The translations under genes and the position numbers were made by a program. The notes under the pieces are model-generated. The model was given only the letters and a program-made list of their open reading frames with translations, ran no database searches and was not told the DNA's origin. Shown piece after piece: positions 11,676-22,300 of a DNA stretch of 64,000 nt. Numbering within the stretch: the first letter of the stretch is position 1; every line of letters starts with the position of its first letter. The stretch is from Cystobasidiopsis lactophilus. Lineage: Eukaryota; Basidiomycota; Agaricostilbomycetes; Agaricostilbales; Chionosphaeraceae. Location: positions 2,863,883 to 2,927,882 of the forward strand of contig BCIO01000002.1 of assembly GCA_001599975.1 (NCBI GenBank), given 5' to 3'.

Positions 11676-12099
11676 GCGGGCTTTGGAGATGCGAGTGTGG
11701 AGCTGCCGATGTCTCGCGTCGCGTCAGCAGACCGGGCAGCCTCATTTGACGTCTCGTCGTCTTATATCCCTTGCCCCTCCCTCATAATGAACAACGAACG
11801 TCTATGATCTTATCTATAACGATCCCACGTAAAGCCGGGCGAATTACCTGAGTGGCGCATGCGAGCCGACACAGCAATCGACTGACAGTGGCGCAGCGGG
11901 TCAGCTCAACTCGCTCTTGTCCCGAACGTCCATTGAGGCCTACTTTTCGCTTCTGTTCAGCCAACACCATCATGCTTGACCCAGTGGGATTCCCCAGAGA
12001 AGATGCCATGCTCTCATTGTGCGGCATCCGTTTGCCTCTATCACGAGAGAGTGATCCTCATGATGCTGCAGCTGGCTCGCCAACGCCCGTGACTCGACG
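11676..12099. promoter_or_regulatory. Divergent promoter, SDR / FAD oxidoreductase
   Basis: 424 bases between divergent starts. On the minus strand a GGATATAAG element ends at about 11761, a plausible TATA box for the SDR gene. Nothing else is recognisable. Confidence 0.4.
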
Positions 12100-13773
12100 A
12101 TGCTAGGCCTACGTACTACTGCGGAGTTACCTAAATCTGTCGACTATTGCCTGATTGGATCGGGACTGTCTGGATCTGCCCTTGCGTATTTCCTGCTCAA
12201 GGACCCTGCCTTCCCTGCGAATGCGACCGTCCTTTTGCTTGAGGCAACTGAATTCTGTTCCGGCGCTGTAAGTTTCCTTTGGTTACGATGCTTCCTCAAA
12301 GGCTCAAGAATGCTGTAGACTGGACGCAACGGTGGCCACTGCCGCCCTGATTCGTGATTGCTCACCTTGCCGCTTAAATGGTGTAACTGAGGCGCCTACT
12401 TTGTCAGATATCTCGGTTATCCGATTTACAAGCAAAGGCACGGAACCGAAGAAGCTCTGAAGATCATGCAACTCGAGCTCGACACTCTCGATCTCGTGGA
12501 GCAGCTGGTGAAGGAAGAGGACATCAAAGCAGCCGACTTTTGGCGCGGTCAAAGTGCGTTCTCTTTTAGTTCTGGTGTGTTCTGCTTACGTATAGGTCCT
12601 CCACAGGCACGGACGTTTTCCTGTCCGAATCCGCGAAAGAAGACGCCTTGGCCGCACTGAAGGAGTATCGGGCGGATGGCGGCACCTGTATGATGGACTT
12701 CATCGAGGACGCCGAAGAAGCTGTCAAAGTCACAAGGCACAAGCTTGCAAAAGGAGCATGCCATCACCCAGGCGGCTCGATGTATCCATTTCGTTTGGCC
12801 GAAGGTCGTGAGTGCCTGTTTCAGCTGAAAACCTTAGTGGTCATGCTAATTCTAGATGAAAGTCGTCTTGAAGAGCCTGGAGAAAGGCCTCAATTTCCAA
12901 AACCAGACGCCTGTGACAGCGGTCAAGCCTGGCTCGGACAAAGCATCTTGGCTGGTCGAGACGGCTCGCGGCACAATCACTGCCAAAAACGTGGCCTTCT
13001 GCACCAACGCTTTCACTTCCACTCTGATACCAGAGCTCCATGAGAGCATTGTGCCCGTTCGCGGACACTGCTCTGCTGTTCTGCCACCCAAGTCTTTCTC
13101 GGGCAAGAACATGCTGCCAACGACCCATGTTCAATTTTGGGGGGCTGAACAGATTGACAACCGAAGAGGTGATAATCCATTCGAATACATGATCCAGCGC
13201 CCAAAGGACGGGGCCATTATCATCGGGGGAGGGCCGTCGACAACGTGGCTCAACAACACGGACGACTCCCAAGTGGAGGCGTTAGCAGCCGATTACCTCA
13301 AGCACTATTGTGCCAGTAACTACATCGGCTTTGACTCGCCGCAGACCGACCTGGACTGGCACCGTACTTGGACGGGCATCATGGGTGAGCAATCCTCAAT
13401 TTTTGGCCACGTTGAGTGGTTCAGAGCACCGTACTCATGTGATATGTAGGCTTCACTGCTGATGATCTTCCTTTCGTGGATAGCATTCCCGGCAAGCCAG
13501 GTCAATTCATCGTGCGTTTCAAGATTAATTTGCCTCGGCGCGTTCGCTTGCTCAGCTGTCCAAATGCAGTCTGCAGGGCATAATGGGCACGGTATGGCGC
13601 GCATCGCGCGCTGTAGTCAAGGGTTGGCTCGTTTGATGCTTGCGGGAGAAGGCGCCGATTATTCGCTAACCGGTTTGCCTTCCGCCTTGCGTTATGACGC
13701 GAAACGGCTTAAGGATAAGACTTGGCACGTCAATAAGGCACAAGGACACTCTTGCAATCGCCACTCTGATTAG
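12100..13773 (+). CDS. FAD-dependent oxidoreductase (DAO family, gamma-glutamylputrescine-oxidase-like)
   Basis: A flavoenzyme likely to oxidise an amine or amino-acid C-N bond; substrate unknown. Seven exons. DYCLIGSGLSGSALAYFL near residue 15 is the FAD GxGxxG. Intron 1 splits the signature SGATGRNGGHCRP. The next junction gives RPDSYLGYPIY, which aligns without gap to fungal homologues. Later motifs are GSMYPFRLAEG, WLVETARGTITAKNV, CTNAFTSTLIPEL, VPVRGHCSAV, YMIQRPKDGAIIIGGG, HRTWTGIMGFTAD and AGHNGHGMARI. The intron around 12808-12862 is placed so that the LKSLEKGLNFQ segment keeps frame and length. It is flanked by an SDR and a methyltransferase. Confidence 0.85.
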
Positions 13774-14110
13774 AGAGGGTGCCAATTTGCCACCACCCGG
13801 TTGCCGCTCTTGCCGCCGCCCAAACTTTGAGTGAATTTCGCCTCCCTTCTCGGGGCCCAAGCAAGAGCTCAAGTCGACTTTGTACATCTCTCGAACATCG
13901 TCCCTATCACATAGCGCTCTCGGAAAGCGCCTCGCTCGTCCAGCTGCTGCCCGCTCAATTCCCTCCGTTCTCGGCAGCTGTTCTGTTTGGTGGCTGGCAC
14001 GGCCCCACGGCTTAATTGCAGTCAAGCTGTTCACCCTTTGTGGTCTCTCTTTCAGCTGTAAACACCTGTTGAACGCGGTTTGCGGTGGGATAAGCCCTGG
14101 GAACGACGAA
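13774..14110. promoter_or_regulatory. Spacer before the methyltransferase gene
   Basis: 337 bases between two plus-strand genes. Open frames continue upstream of 14111 but show no conserved content, so this is read as promoter and 5' leader. Confidence 0.3.
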
Positions 14111-14961
14111 ATGGCGGAGGACAAGACGGGCCAGATCAACCGGTTCGACGACGAAGCGGCAATGTGGGAGTCGGACCCCAAGAGAAGGGAGAGCTCTGAA
14201 CACGCTTTTCAAATGATGGTCGACCTCAAGCTGCTGCATTCCTCCTCTGAAGTGTTGGAGATCGGCTGCGGTGAGCGCTTTGCCTTTGCTTTCGCTTGGT
14301 CGTCCTCCCTTCTCACGCGTGCTGATCATCAAGGAACGGGACTGTTGAGCTGCATGATCAGCAAGCAGTGCTCGAGGCTCTTGGGGGTGGAGACGTCAGC
14401 CGGCATGCTTCAAGTGTTCAACCAGAAAACCACGAGCTTTCCCAACCTGACCGGCGTGCTCTTGCTGCTGGAAGACCCGGCGCAAATCAAGAAGTCGACC
14501 AATGGCCAGTTTGACAAGTTCGACCTGGTCTGCTCCCACCTCGTCCGTCTTCCTGCTCTCCAAGCCGTCTTTCTTAGACTTGGCTGACTGTGGGCAAACG
14601 ACAGACGTATCATCACATTCCAGACATGTTGGAGATCACAAAGACGGCGTTTGGCTGCCTAAGGTCCGGCGGGTCGATCTACATCACCGACTTTGAGCGC
14701 ACTCCCACCTCTAGAGCTTTTCGTTCGTTCCCTTGCCCCCTCTCTGTCTGATCACTGGCTCACATGCAAATCCTAGACCCAGAGCATAGAATGATCGGCG
14801 TTGAGCGCCACGGCTTGGGGCGGGAAGAGATGACCTCCATCCTCAAGCAGGCCGGCTTCTCCTCCATCAAGATTGTCGACCTGTTCGTGGAAGAGAAGAT
14901 GACCGAGCTCAACAAGACCCAAGGCTTCCCTTACATCGCTTGCATAGGCACCAAGGCGTAG
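14111..14961 (+). CDS. Class I SAM-dependent methyltransferase
   Basis: A Rossmann-fold methyltransferase of the UbiE/Methyltransf_11 type; acceptor unknown. Four exons starting at 14111 (MAEDKTGQINRFDDEAAMW). Motif I VLEIGCGTG (about residue 50) is rebuilt across intron 1, with the acidic end of beta-2 as GVETSAGML, then DLVCSHL joined to TYHHIPDML across intron 2, and SIYITDFE. Intron 3 joins SRAF to HPEHRMIGVERHGL, a pattern known from fungal relatives. It ends KTQGFPYIACIGTKA. It lies tail-to-tail with the GPI protein gene and downstream of the FAD oxidoreductase on the same strand. Confidence 0.8.
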
Positions 14962-15189
14962 GCGGCCGAAGCATTGTAGATGGTAGATGCAAACACACAA
15001 GTCAAAAATGCAAAGGAAAGTGTGGAAGCCCCCAAGACGTAGGTAGTAGTATGCGACAGGCACAGAAAGTAAGCCGAAAGGGAAAAAAAGGCCATTTGGT
15101 AAGAAATAACGACGCGAACAAAAGTGTCCATTATGCTGCTGCGTGTGACCCTCCCAAAACAAGTCCTCTCGATAGCAAGAGGCAATTTT

Positions 15190-16200
15190 TCAAGCCATGG
15201 CGAACATGGCGAGGAAAGCGACTGCGATGCCCATGCCGGCGACGTGGGAGGCGGAAGCGCCAGAAGACGAGTCGGAGGAAGAGGACGACGAGGCAGCGGA
15301 CGAGGTGCTAGAACCTGCCGAGGACGAAGGCGCAGAAGTCGCGGAGGACGAGCCGGACGAAGCAGAAGAGCTGCTGCTTTGGGCGGAAGAGGAGCCAGAG
15401 GAGGCGGCGCTGGAGCCGGACGAGCGGGCGGAGGAGCCGCCGCTGGAGGTGACCGCGCCACCGGCCAGAGCGCCGTTGCCCCAGTCGATGGTTTGCAAGT
15501 TGCCATTGCCGTCCGTCAGCACTTTCTCGGGCGCCGCTTGAGTGGTCTGTGAAGGGAAGAAGCCCCGATTAGTTCTTGTGAACTTTGGGGGTGGTCACCA
15601 CCACTCACGCCGGCCGCCGACTCGATGGTGAAGCGGGTGGACCAGGTCGGGTCCGCCCCGTTGTTTTCAAATTGCAGGAAGTAGATGTCGGAGTAGCTGT
15701 GGCGTGAATGCAGCATCAGCATGCGCCGAGGGGTTGCTAGAGCGAAGGTCCAAGCTCACATGGTCACATCAGGGACGGTCCAATCCACGCTGGTCTGGGT
15801 AGTGCCACTGTGCAGATTTCCTTCAGCTGGATCCTCGGGCGTGGATAGTGGGGAGAAACGCACTCGATGCCGGACGCAATGTCGACGACGGGGATCATGC
15901 CGAGGTTGGAGCCGCTCATGAGCTGGACGGACACGTCCTTCCAGGTGCCAGTCGTGTCCGCATCCCAAGTCAAAGTGACAGTGTCCCCGCTGTGAGTGGC
16001 ATCCATGTCAGCACCGTCGTTGTGTGTGTGCTGGGGTGAAACACAAGACCTCACACTTTTGCGGTTGCGGGCGTCAAGGGAGTGACCGCTGTATGGCCAG
16101 GTAATCAATACACAGGCATATGTGTGAAGTAGGCAGGCGACATACCGGCGAGCGCGAGGCCAGCGAGGGAGGAGAGCAAGGCGACTTGTTGTTGCTTCAT
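15190..16200 (-). CDS. GPI-anchored Ser-rich wall protein with Kre9/Knh1-like N-domain
   Basis: A secreted, cell-surface protein likely attached by a GPI anchor; molecular role unknown. Six exons from a signal peptide (MKQQQVALLSSLAGLALA) at 16200. The Ig-like Kre9/Knh1 domain reads VGDTVTLTWDADTTGTWKDV, QLMSGSNLGMIPVVDIASGI, DGTTQTSVDWTVPDV, YSDIYFLQFENNG and STRFTIESAAG. Introns of about 58-67 bases restore this order; very short introns that also fit on frame alone were rejected. A Ser/Ala/Gly-rich stalk of about 75 residues follows, and then a hydrophobic GPI-addition tail (GMGIAVAFLAMFAMA). Confidence 0.8.
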
Positions 16201-16695
16201 TTCTGTTTTGGTGTTTGCTTCAGGAGAGCGCGCTTTTTTTAATTGCTACCGGAGCAAAAGGTGGTGGGCGAGGGCGAGGGTGAAGGAGTGTGGACAAAGG
16301 ACTGGAGGCGAGCGTGGGCTGAAACTGACTTGCTCGAGAGAAGGCGGTGCCAGGAAGACAGGCGTTCCTGCCCGCCGATCCCGCTGGTGAACGCTCGACA
16401 AATATGGTTTGCGGCGCACGCAACTGCAAGCGCTCAGAGCTTCTGCACAGTCCTTGAATACAGCAGCGCCCCTCAGCACCAAGGCACAACGCTTTGTAGG
16501 ATAACTCCAGAGGACGACGCTGTTACATTCGGGCTCGCTCTGCTGCTCTAGCCCGCGTTTTAAGAGGACCCCGTTGTTCACAAGTTCTTCCTTTGTAGTC
16601 TCTTGAAATCTCGAGAATCAGAGGTGGCGAATGCTAGGGATGGTGTTGTGTGTGATGAGGCCGTGAGTATTGGCGACTAGCGCTTGGGAGGGAGA
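16201..16695. promoter_or_regulatory. Promoter region of the GPI-protein gene and NDUFB2 3' flank
   Basis: 495 bases between two minus-strand genes. A run of A/T (gcttttttttaattgc, about 16230-16245) lies 30-45 bases before the GPI gene ATG. No gene-like frame is supported. Confidence 0.3.
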
Positions 16696-17033
16696 TCAAT
16701 GATGGCTGTCGTGCGTCTCCTCGTGCGCGCCATGGCCGTGGTGATCCCAAGGATGGTGACCCTGTGCGAACCGGTCAATTGTATTCTCAAGAGAGAAGCA
16801 AGGGAGAGCGCAAACGCACGATCAAATGCCCGCCGTCTTTTCGTAGCCGGTAAAAGATGAAGAACCACATGGTCGCTCCTAGCAGCTTGGCCGACCATCT
16901 ATGACCTGTGAGCGTAGGGGAGCAACCAGAACAGACCTTGAGCCTCGGCAGGTTTGACGGGGGAGCAAGCGGGCTCACCGAATCCAGGCATGGCCGGGCG
17001 GAATGGCCCTCCGGCTGCGTGTGCGCCTGCCAT
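16696..17033 (-). CDS. NADH:ubiquinone oxidoreductase subunit NDUFB2 (AGGG)
   Basis: A small single-pass accessory subunit of the membrane arm of mitochondrial complex I. Exons 16979-17033, 16820-16905 and 16696-16761 give 68 residues. The core is HRWSAKLLGATMWFFIFY followed by RLRKDGGHLI, and after intron 2 GHHPWDHHGHGAHEE, the family's HPW and His-rich end. The start MAGAHAAGG at 17033 is the only Met that gives a normal length and frame through intron 1. A longer minus-strand open frame (16787-17389) is a read-through of intron 1 and is not the gene. Confidence 0.85.
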
Positions 17034-17484
17034 TCTAGCTCCCCTGGCTCTTGTGGATCTAAGAGGTCGTGGACGGGTGCAACCGTTGAGATCTGGGGAC
17101 CGACGAAAGAGCTCAAAATCGTCGTCGCCGACTTGGACGCTGAGCCCGGCTCGCGCGGAGCAACAAGTGGGAGATTTCCAAATCCTGCCCAGAAGCGGCC
17201 CAGACGCTCTGCGATAACTTGGTGACTACACACAAGCAGAATTGTCCTTCCCCCAGTGCACGCGATCAGCAGATGTCGACAAACTCCTCCTTTCGCCGCC
17301 ACCCGCCACCGACGAAACCCTAAGGACAAAGACTGCAGTTCTTGAAACGCCAACAGTTGTTCCAGCACTGTTGCTCGCCCTCTAGCCATGGGCCCTGTAG
17401 ACTATATTGTCTCAGTCAGAAGTCGGCAAAAATGCGACATGCCAGCGCACCCTTGACTTTGACAGGAACGTCTTCAGGTTTCGA
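17034..17484. promoter_or_regulatory. Upstream region of NDUFB2
   Basis: 451 bases between the F-box-like gene stop and the NDUFB2 start, both on the minus strand. No additional gene is recognisable. Confidence 0.3.
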
Positions 17485-18705
17485 CTACTTGAAGAAGAGT
17501 TTGAGTCCAGGACGAGAGGAGAGGAAGACGGGGGTGGGATCGAGCTCTTGCTCGGAGGGTGGAGTGTGCATCGAGATGTGCACCTCTTTCAACTGCGGGA
17601 GCACGTCGCTAGACCGGAGTGCTTCTTGCACCGCCTCTTGGATATCGAGCAGCAGTTTTGCTTTGTCGTCCACCTCCAATTCGAACAGCGGCGTTAAAAG
17701 TAGATTGAAGTCAACGGCTTGCCACAAGGTGAGCTTCAGAAGGACAAGAGACGGAGGTAGCCGACCAAGGGTGGCCAGGTTGGGTGAATTGAGAGAAGGT
17801 AGATCGAGGAAAGACAGGTCCAAGGTAGACAGACGTTGACAGCCAGCGAGCTCCACCGATAACTCCTCCATTTCGGGTCCTCCCAACATCAAGCCAGTCA
17901 AGTTGACCCTGAAGGCTTCGAGGTAATTGCTAACCGCTCTCAGAATCTTGCAATAGATGCCAACGTCGACGTCCCACATGCCTATTTCTAGACGGCGTAG
18001 AGCGCCGGAGAAGAAGGATTGAGGCACCGCGCCATCGTTCTCAAAGGCGTAAGACAGGCGATGTAGCTCGATGGCCTTCAGACTGAGCTGCCAATCACCG
18101 GGTGATCCAAAGTCGCCAAAACCGAACTGGACTTGGTTGAGAACCAATCGCTCGAGGTCGGGGGCGCGTCGAAAGAGCGGCACTAGGCTGCTGATTCGTA
18201 TGGGATGATCTTCAATGCCGTCCATCAAAAGCTCTCTCAAATGAGTGCCACGGATAGCCTTGAGAGGGTATAAACTCAGCTCCGAACCGCGAATTGGCAT
18301 CCGATAATGGGAGGCACGCACCAACACAAGGTCTTTGACGGTGTCGTCGTCATAGCCGTCGATGTTCAATAACCGCAGTGCCGGGCATTGGGAAATCAAC
18401 GCCATAGCAATCATTGGCGGGACAAGTGCTGTGAAGCCCAATGCGGTCATGAGGGACATTGGCTGCCAATCCGCTGTTCTGGTTGTCTCCAAAAGCATTC
18501 GCGCCGCTATCGTATCCGAAGCGTCGCTGCGGAAGTACACTTCACGGTACAGATACTTTCGCAGGAAGCCAAGGGAAGCCTTGCAGAGAAAGGGGTCCAG
18601 CCTCCGCTGAATGGTGGCCAAGGTGACAGTGCCGGTGTCACCGTCGCTGTTGACCACACAGTCCATTATCTGGTCGATTATCTCCCATGGCAAGGATCGT
18701 GGCAT
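17485..18705 (-). CDS. F-box-like/LRR protein, paralog A
   Basis: First of three tandem paralogs. The N-terminus PRSLPWEIIDQIMDCV is F-box-like (SCF substrate adaptor by inference), followed by irregular leucine-rich segments such as LVPLFRRAPDLERLVLNQ, GLMLGGPEMEELSVEL and LSTLDLSFLDLPSLNSPNL. The whole span is open, but the 63 bases after KDLVL begin gtgcgtg and end ctcaag immediately before GCT ATC CGT (AIRG), exactly where paralogs B and C have introns. I therefore read it as a stop-free 3n intron, giving about 385 residues. It ends PVFLSSRPGLKLFFK, parallel to PDRPGLTLFLQ in B and PDRPNLSLLFS in C. Confidence 0.7.
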   Translation of the reverse strand: MPRSLPWEIIDQIMDCVVNSDGDTGTVTLATIQRRLDPFLCKASLGFLRKYLYREVYFRSDASDTIAARMLLETTRTADWQPMSLMTALGFTALVPPMIAMALISQCPALRLLNIDGYDDDTVKDLVLVRASHYRMPIRGSELSLYPLKAIRGTHLRELLMDGIEDHPIRISSLVPLFRRAPDLERLVLNQVQFGFGDFGSPGDWQLSLKAIELHRLSYAFENDGAVPQSFFSGALRRLEIGMWDVDVGIYCKILRAVSNYLEAFRVNLTGLMLGGPEMEELSVELAGCQRLSTLDLSFLDLPSLNSPNLATLGRLPPSLVLLKLTLWQAVDFNLLLTPLFELEVDDKAKLLLDIQEAVQEALRSSDVLPQLKEVHISMHTPPSEQELDPTPVFLSSRPGLKLFFK

Positions 18706-19331
18706 TGATGGGAGCGCGAGAAAGTGGTGGGGGTCCGTGCGTGGGTCGGTTTTCGTCGTCGCCTTCTCTTCACTTGGTCGTCTAGCCGCCAGGACCGGCG
18801 TCGGTGCTTTGCACGATGAATTTGGGAAGAGGTGCCGGGGTGTGGTTTTTGAGAGACTTTGGGAGCCGCCGTCTGGAGCAAAGCGAAAGGATCTCGGTCA
18901 AGGCTTCCCCTGAAACACCCCCTGAACCGCTACAAGTGGGCGCCTGGTGGAGCAATGGCAACGAGAGGACGCTCCCCTTGTCCATTTGAAGTGCATTGAC
19001 ACCTCGAAGTCCCCGATGTCAAGGGCCCCCGAGATCCTGCTCGCCAGTCGCCACCCGCAACCAGACACCGATATGAAACCGAGCCCTCCAATCAGGCATC
19101 TACAGAGATGCAGCAGTCTAAGCGTAATAGCGCAAGATGGCTCACAGTCCCCAGAAAGAAGCATGGATTGGCCAGAGTTGAGCGGCGCGCAAGCTTGCGC
19201 ATCTCGTGCGACATCGAGTCCTGGGAAGCTGCTATTGCTCGTCGCCTGTAGTAAGATATGACATGACACTTTCGAAAAGCATAAAGCTCACCTTTGTCGG
19301 CAAGGGAAGCTTGAACCAATCCCAGACATTG
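18706..19331. promoter_or_regulatory. Spacer between F-box-like paralogs A and B
   Basis: 626 bases, the upstream region of paralog A. Minus- and plus-strand open frames up to ~120 codons occur but resemble neither paralog nor any family I know. Confidence 0.25.
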
Positions 19332-20568
19332 TCAAACCGCACTCGGTGAATCGTCTGCCGTAACCACTAGCTGACATCTTCCTTGAAGAAAGAGGGTCAA
19401 TCCTGGGCGATCGGGGTGCGGGGTTGGAACCGCCTCGCTGGTGAGCAAATCGCGCGCATCGAAGTGAAGCTCTGTCAAATGCGGGAGCACGTCGATCGAC
19501 TGCACTGCCTCTTGAACCGCCTTTTGAATGGCGGCCAGCTCCCTCGCATCTGCATCAACTTCAGCATCCCTGTCCCCCATCGGTCTGTCCTCTAAGCCAG
19601 CAACCCATCCTTCCAGCCGATTGACGACCAGCGAAGACGGCAATCTCTTGAAAAGGCCGATGTTCAAGGCATCTTTGCTTGGCAGGGAAAGAGAACGGAT
19701 ATGTATTGTTCGTAGGTGCTTGCATTCAGCCAGAGACTGCAGAATGTCGTCCATTTGAGGCTGACCAACTTCGAGATCGGCAATGTCGAAGACAAAAGTC
19801 TCGAGTTGTTGTCCGGCCAGGCGCAAAATTTTGCAGCATTCCACTGTGCTTAAGTCGTCGAGATCAAGGTAACGCAATCCGGGCGTCAACAAGGCCGCCG
19901 GGACTGGGCCCGCAAGAGTGGCAGTCGAATTCGTTAGGCTGTAGGCGATAAAGGATCGCAGTCGTAGCTGCCAGTCCGGTGTTGGGTCGAGTGCACTGAA
20001 GTTGAACAGGACAGATTGAATGGTTATGTCCTCGAGATTGGGGGTGTATGGAAACAGTGGCAGGAGACTGTTGAATTCGATGGTGCCCAAGTTTTCAGTG
20101 ATGTAGATGCCTCTCAGAGTTGCTCCACGAATAGCCTTTGCACTTGGTCATAAATCTCGAGTTGCTTTGGTGGCGAAAAGCCGAAGAAGGCAGGCGTACA
20201 GGCAGATACTCGTCCAGACTTTGTCCATCTATTCTCTGGAAAGAAAGCCATTGAATTTGTCTGCATTGGGCTAAGAGCGCAACGGCCACACTCGGCTCGA
20301 CAACGTCGGTTATGCCCAGGCTCCTGATGAGCAATGCGGTTTGCCATTCCGCCTGGATGGTTGTGCGCAGCAACAGTCGGGCCGAGACTGCATTCTCGGG
20401 GTCACAAAACAGGATGGAGCTGTAGAGGAATTTGCGGATCGTGGGTAAGGTGGCCTTGCAGAGGAAGTGGCTCAAACGCTCCGCAGTCAGAGAGATCTCG
20501 CTGCCCGGTTCGCGCCCAACGTGTTCCATGACTTTCTGGACCAACTCTAAAGGTAGGAAGGGTGCCAT
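19332..20568 (-). CDS. F-box-like/LRR protein, paralog B
   Basis: Second copy of the tandem set. It starts at 20568 with MAPFLPLELVQKVMEHV, an F-box-like helix pair, then FLCKATLPTIRKFLYSSI, matching FLCKASLGFLRKYLY in paralog A. One intron lies between LDEYLP and AIRGATLRGIYI (donor gtacgc, acceptor caaag), at the same site as in A and C. The body has LRR-like rows (LLPLFPYTPNLEDITIQS, LECKHLRTIHIRSLSL-type segments) and ends after PDRPGLTLFLQ with a short extension. Substrate and partners unknown. Confidence 0.7.
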
Positions 20569-20929
20569 GTCGGCTGATGGCTGTCGAGACGTATCTGGCG
20601 GAGCGGCTCCAAGAGGTCGGTGCGCGAGTGCGCGAGACTCGAGTCGAGCCTAACATCCGGAAAGCCACAAGTGGGAGGCCTGCGTCAAAAGAACGCCTCT
20701 TAAGAACGCCTCTTAAAGAGTACAACAGTTTCCTAGATGTTTTACAGAGTCAAAGAAGTTGTTACGACACCAGAACGAGAGGCAGCCGCGAAGACGTTGA
20801 ATTAAACCCAGCCGCCACAACCCTCCAATGCCATGAAATCCATGAACTGCCCAGTGCAGTTCGTGCAGAGGTTTCGGACAAACAACTACCAGGAGTAAGG
20901 ACATCCGCCAAGTCCAGCTGGGCCGACAA
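20569..20929. promoter_or_regulatory. Spacer between F-box-like paralogs B and C
   Basis: 361 bases, the upstream region of paralog B. A short tandem duplication (AAGAACGCCTCTT twice, about 20688-20715) lies in it. No gene seen. Confidence 0.3.
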
Positions 20930-22146
20930 TCACGCAACTTCCCCGATTGACGCCACCACATCTGCAGCTTGAGGCCACTCCGAGAACAAAAGGCTCAAGT
21001 TGGGCCGATCAGGGTGGCGGTACGTCAGTAGAGGAGAGAGTGGCTGGGCGACGAAACCGAAGTGAAATCTGGTTAACCTGGGAAGCAGCTCGCCGTCTTG
21101 GAGCGCCGCTTGAAATGGCGCGTTCACGCCGGCCAATTTGGCAGAAGCATCCTCGCCTTCGAAGATGTTTGTGGACCAATCGGTGAATCGGATGAATGTC
21201 AAAGAAGGCGATAGACGTCGAAGCATCTCGACGTGACCCGTGTAGTCGGTAGGAATATCGAGGTTGCGGAGGTCAAGGCGCTGGAGGCGGGTGCATATAG
21301 CAAGATCGCCCAGAAAAGTATCCTCTTCAGGCCCTCCCAACATTAACGTGACCACGTTCAAAGTCAGAGCGTGAAGCTGAGCGCCCACGGCGCGCAGGAT
21401 AGCCCGCAGCGAAGCGGGATCCTCCAGATCGTCCAAGTCCAAGTGACGGACGGTCGAGGAGAAGATAGACGTTGGCACCGGGCTTGAGGGTTCGGGCCGG
21501 TATTGGACATGGCGCAGACGGAGAGTCGCTAACGGCAGCTGCCAGCCGGGCGAAGGGTCGAAATCGCCAAAGCCGAACTCCACAAATTGCAGGGTGAGGT
21601 CTTCAAGGATTGCGGCGTGCTCGAAGAGCGGCACCAGCGTGCCAAACTGAATGTTTGAGAAGATCGAATGCTTGCCAGAGACGCTGAGGGTCCTCAAGCT
21701 GGCACCTCGGATGGCCTGCGCAGAAGACGGCTGTCAGGAGAGCGTCGAGCGTGGGTCCTGACAATCAAACGCACCGGCACAATGTCTTTAAGGATCTCAT
21801 CATCCAGATCGTCAAAGCTCAAGACCTCCAAGTTCCGACATTGAGCAAGTAGAGCAATGATGGTCGGCGTTCCCACAACGCTTGTGAAGCCCAGCCGAGT
21901 AATGAGCGAAGCCGGCTCCCATCCCTTCGCATTTGTCGTTGTTCTCAGCAGCTTCTGTGCTGACACCCTATCGGACTGTTCCGACAGAAAGATGGAGGTG
22001 TAGAGGCTCTTCCGCAAGTAGGGCAAGTAAGCTCGAGAGAGGAAGGGCGCCAGCGAGGTCTGAATGGTCGCCAGAGATGCTCCGGGCTGCCAGGCCACGA
22101 GCTCAAGGATGCGCTCGACGAGCTCGGGAGGCAGGACTGGCGGCAT
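20930..22146 (-). CDS. F-box-like/LRR protein, paralog C
   Basis: Third copy. It starts at 22146 with MPPVLPPELVERILELV and continues FLSRAYLPYLRKSLYTSI. The intron after KDIVP (gtgcgtttgatt to tctgcgcag) joins AIRGASLRTLSVSG, matching the AIRG junction of A and B. LRR-like rows follow: TLVPLFEHAAILEDLTLQF, VTLMLGGPEEDTFLGDL, LQRLDLRNLDIP. The phrase LMLGGPE is shared with A, so A and C look closer to each other than to B. It is divergent from the SWI3/RSC8 gene with only 154 bases between starts. Confidence 0.7.
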
Positions 22147-22300
22147 TGACAGTATATCCGAGTATGAACAGGTCTGAACAATGGATTTGGCGATTGAAAG
22201 CAAGGATCGACGTATGGGACCAAGAGTCGTTGTATGGGGAGGTCGAGCTTGTCGAAGCCCGCTTGCTGGGTTGTTGTCACTCCATCCACCGCCAGCTGCC

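Noticed and set aside
15840-16060. Apparent 26-base introns in the GPI protein gene
   Set aside because: Longer introns of about 58 and 67 bases with normal branch sites give the expected domain sequence (KVGDTVTLTW and SGIDGTTQ), so ultrashort introns are not needed.
16787-17389. 200-codon minus-strand open frame
   Set aside because: It is intron and upstream sequence read through the second NDUFB2 exon; only the HRWSAKLLG part is real.
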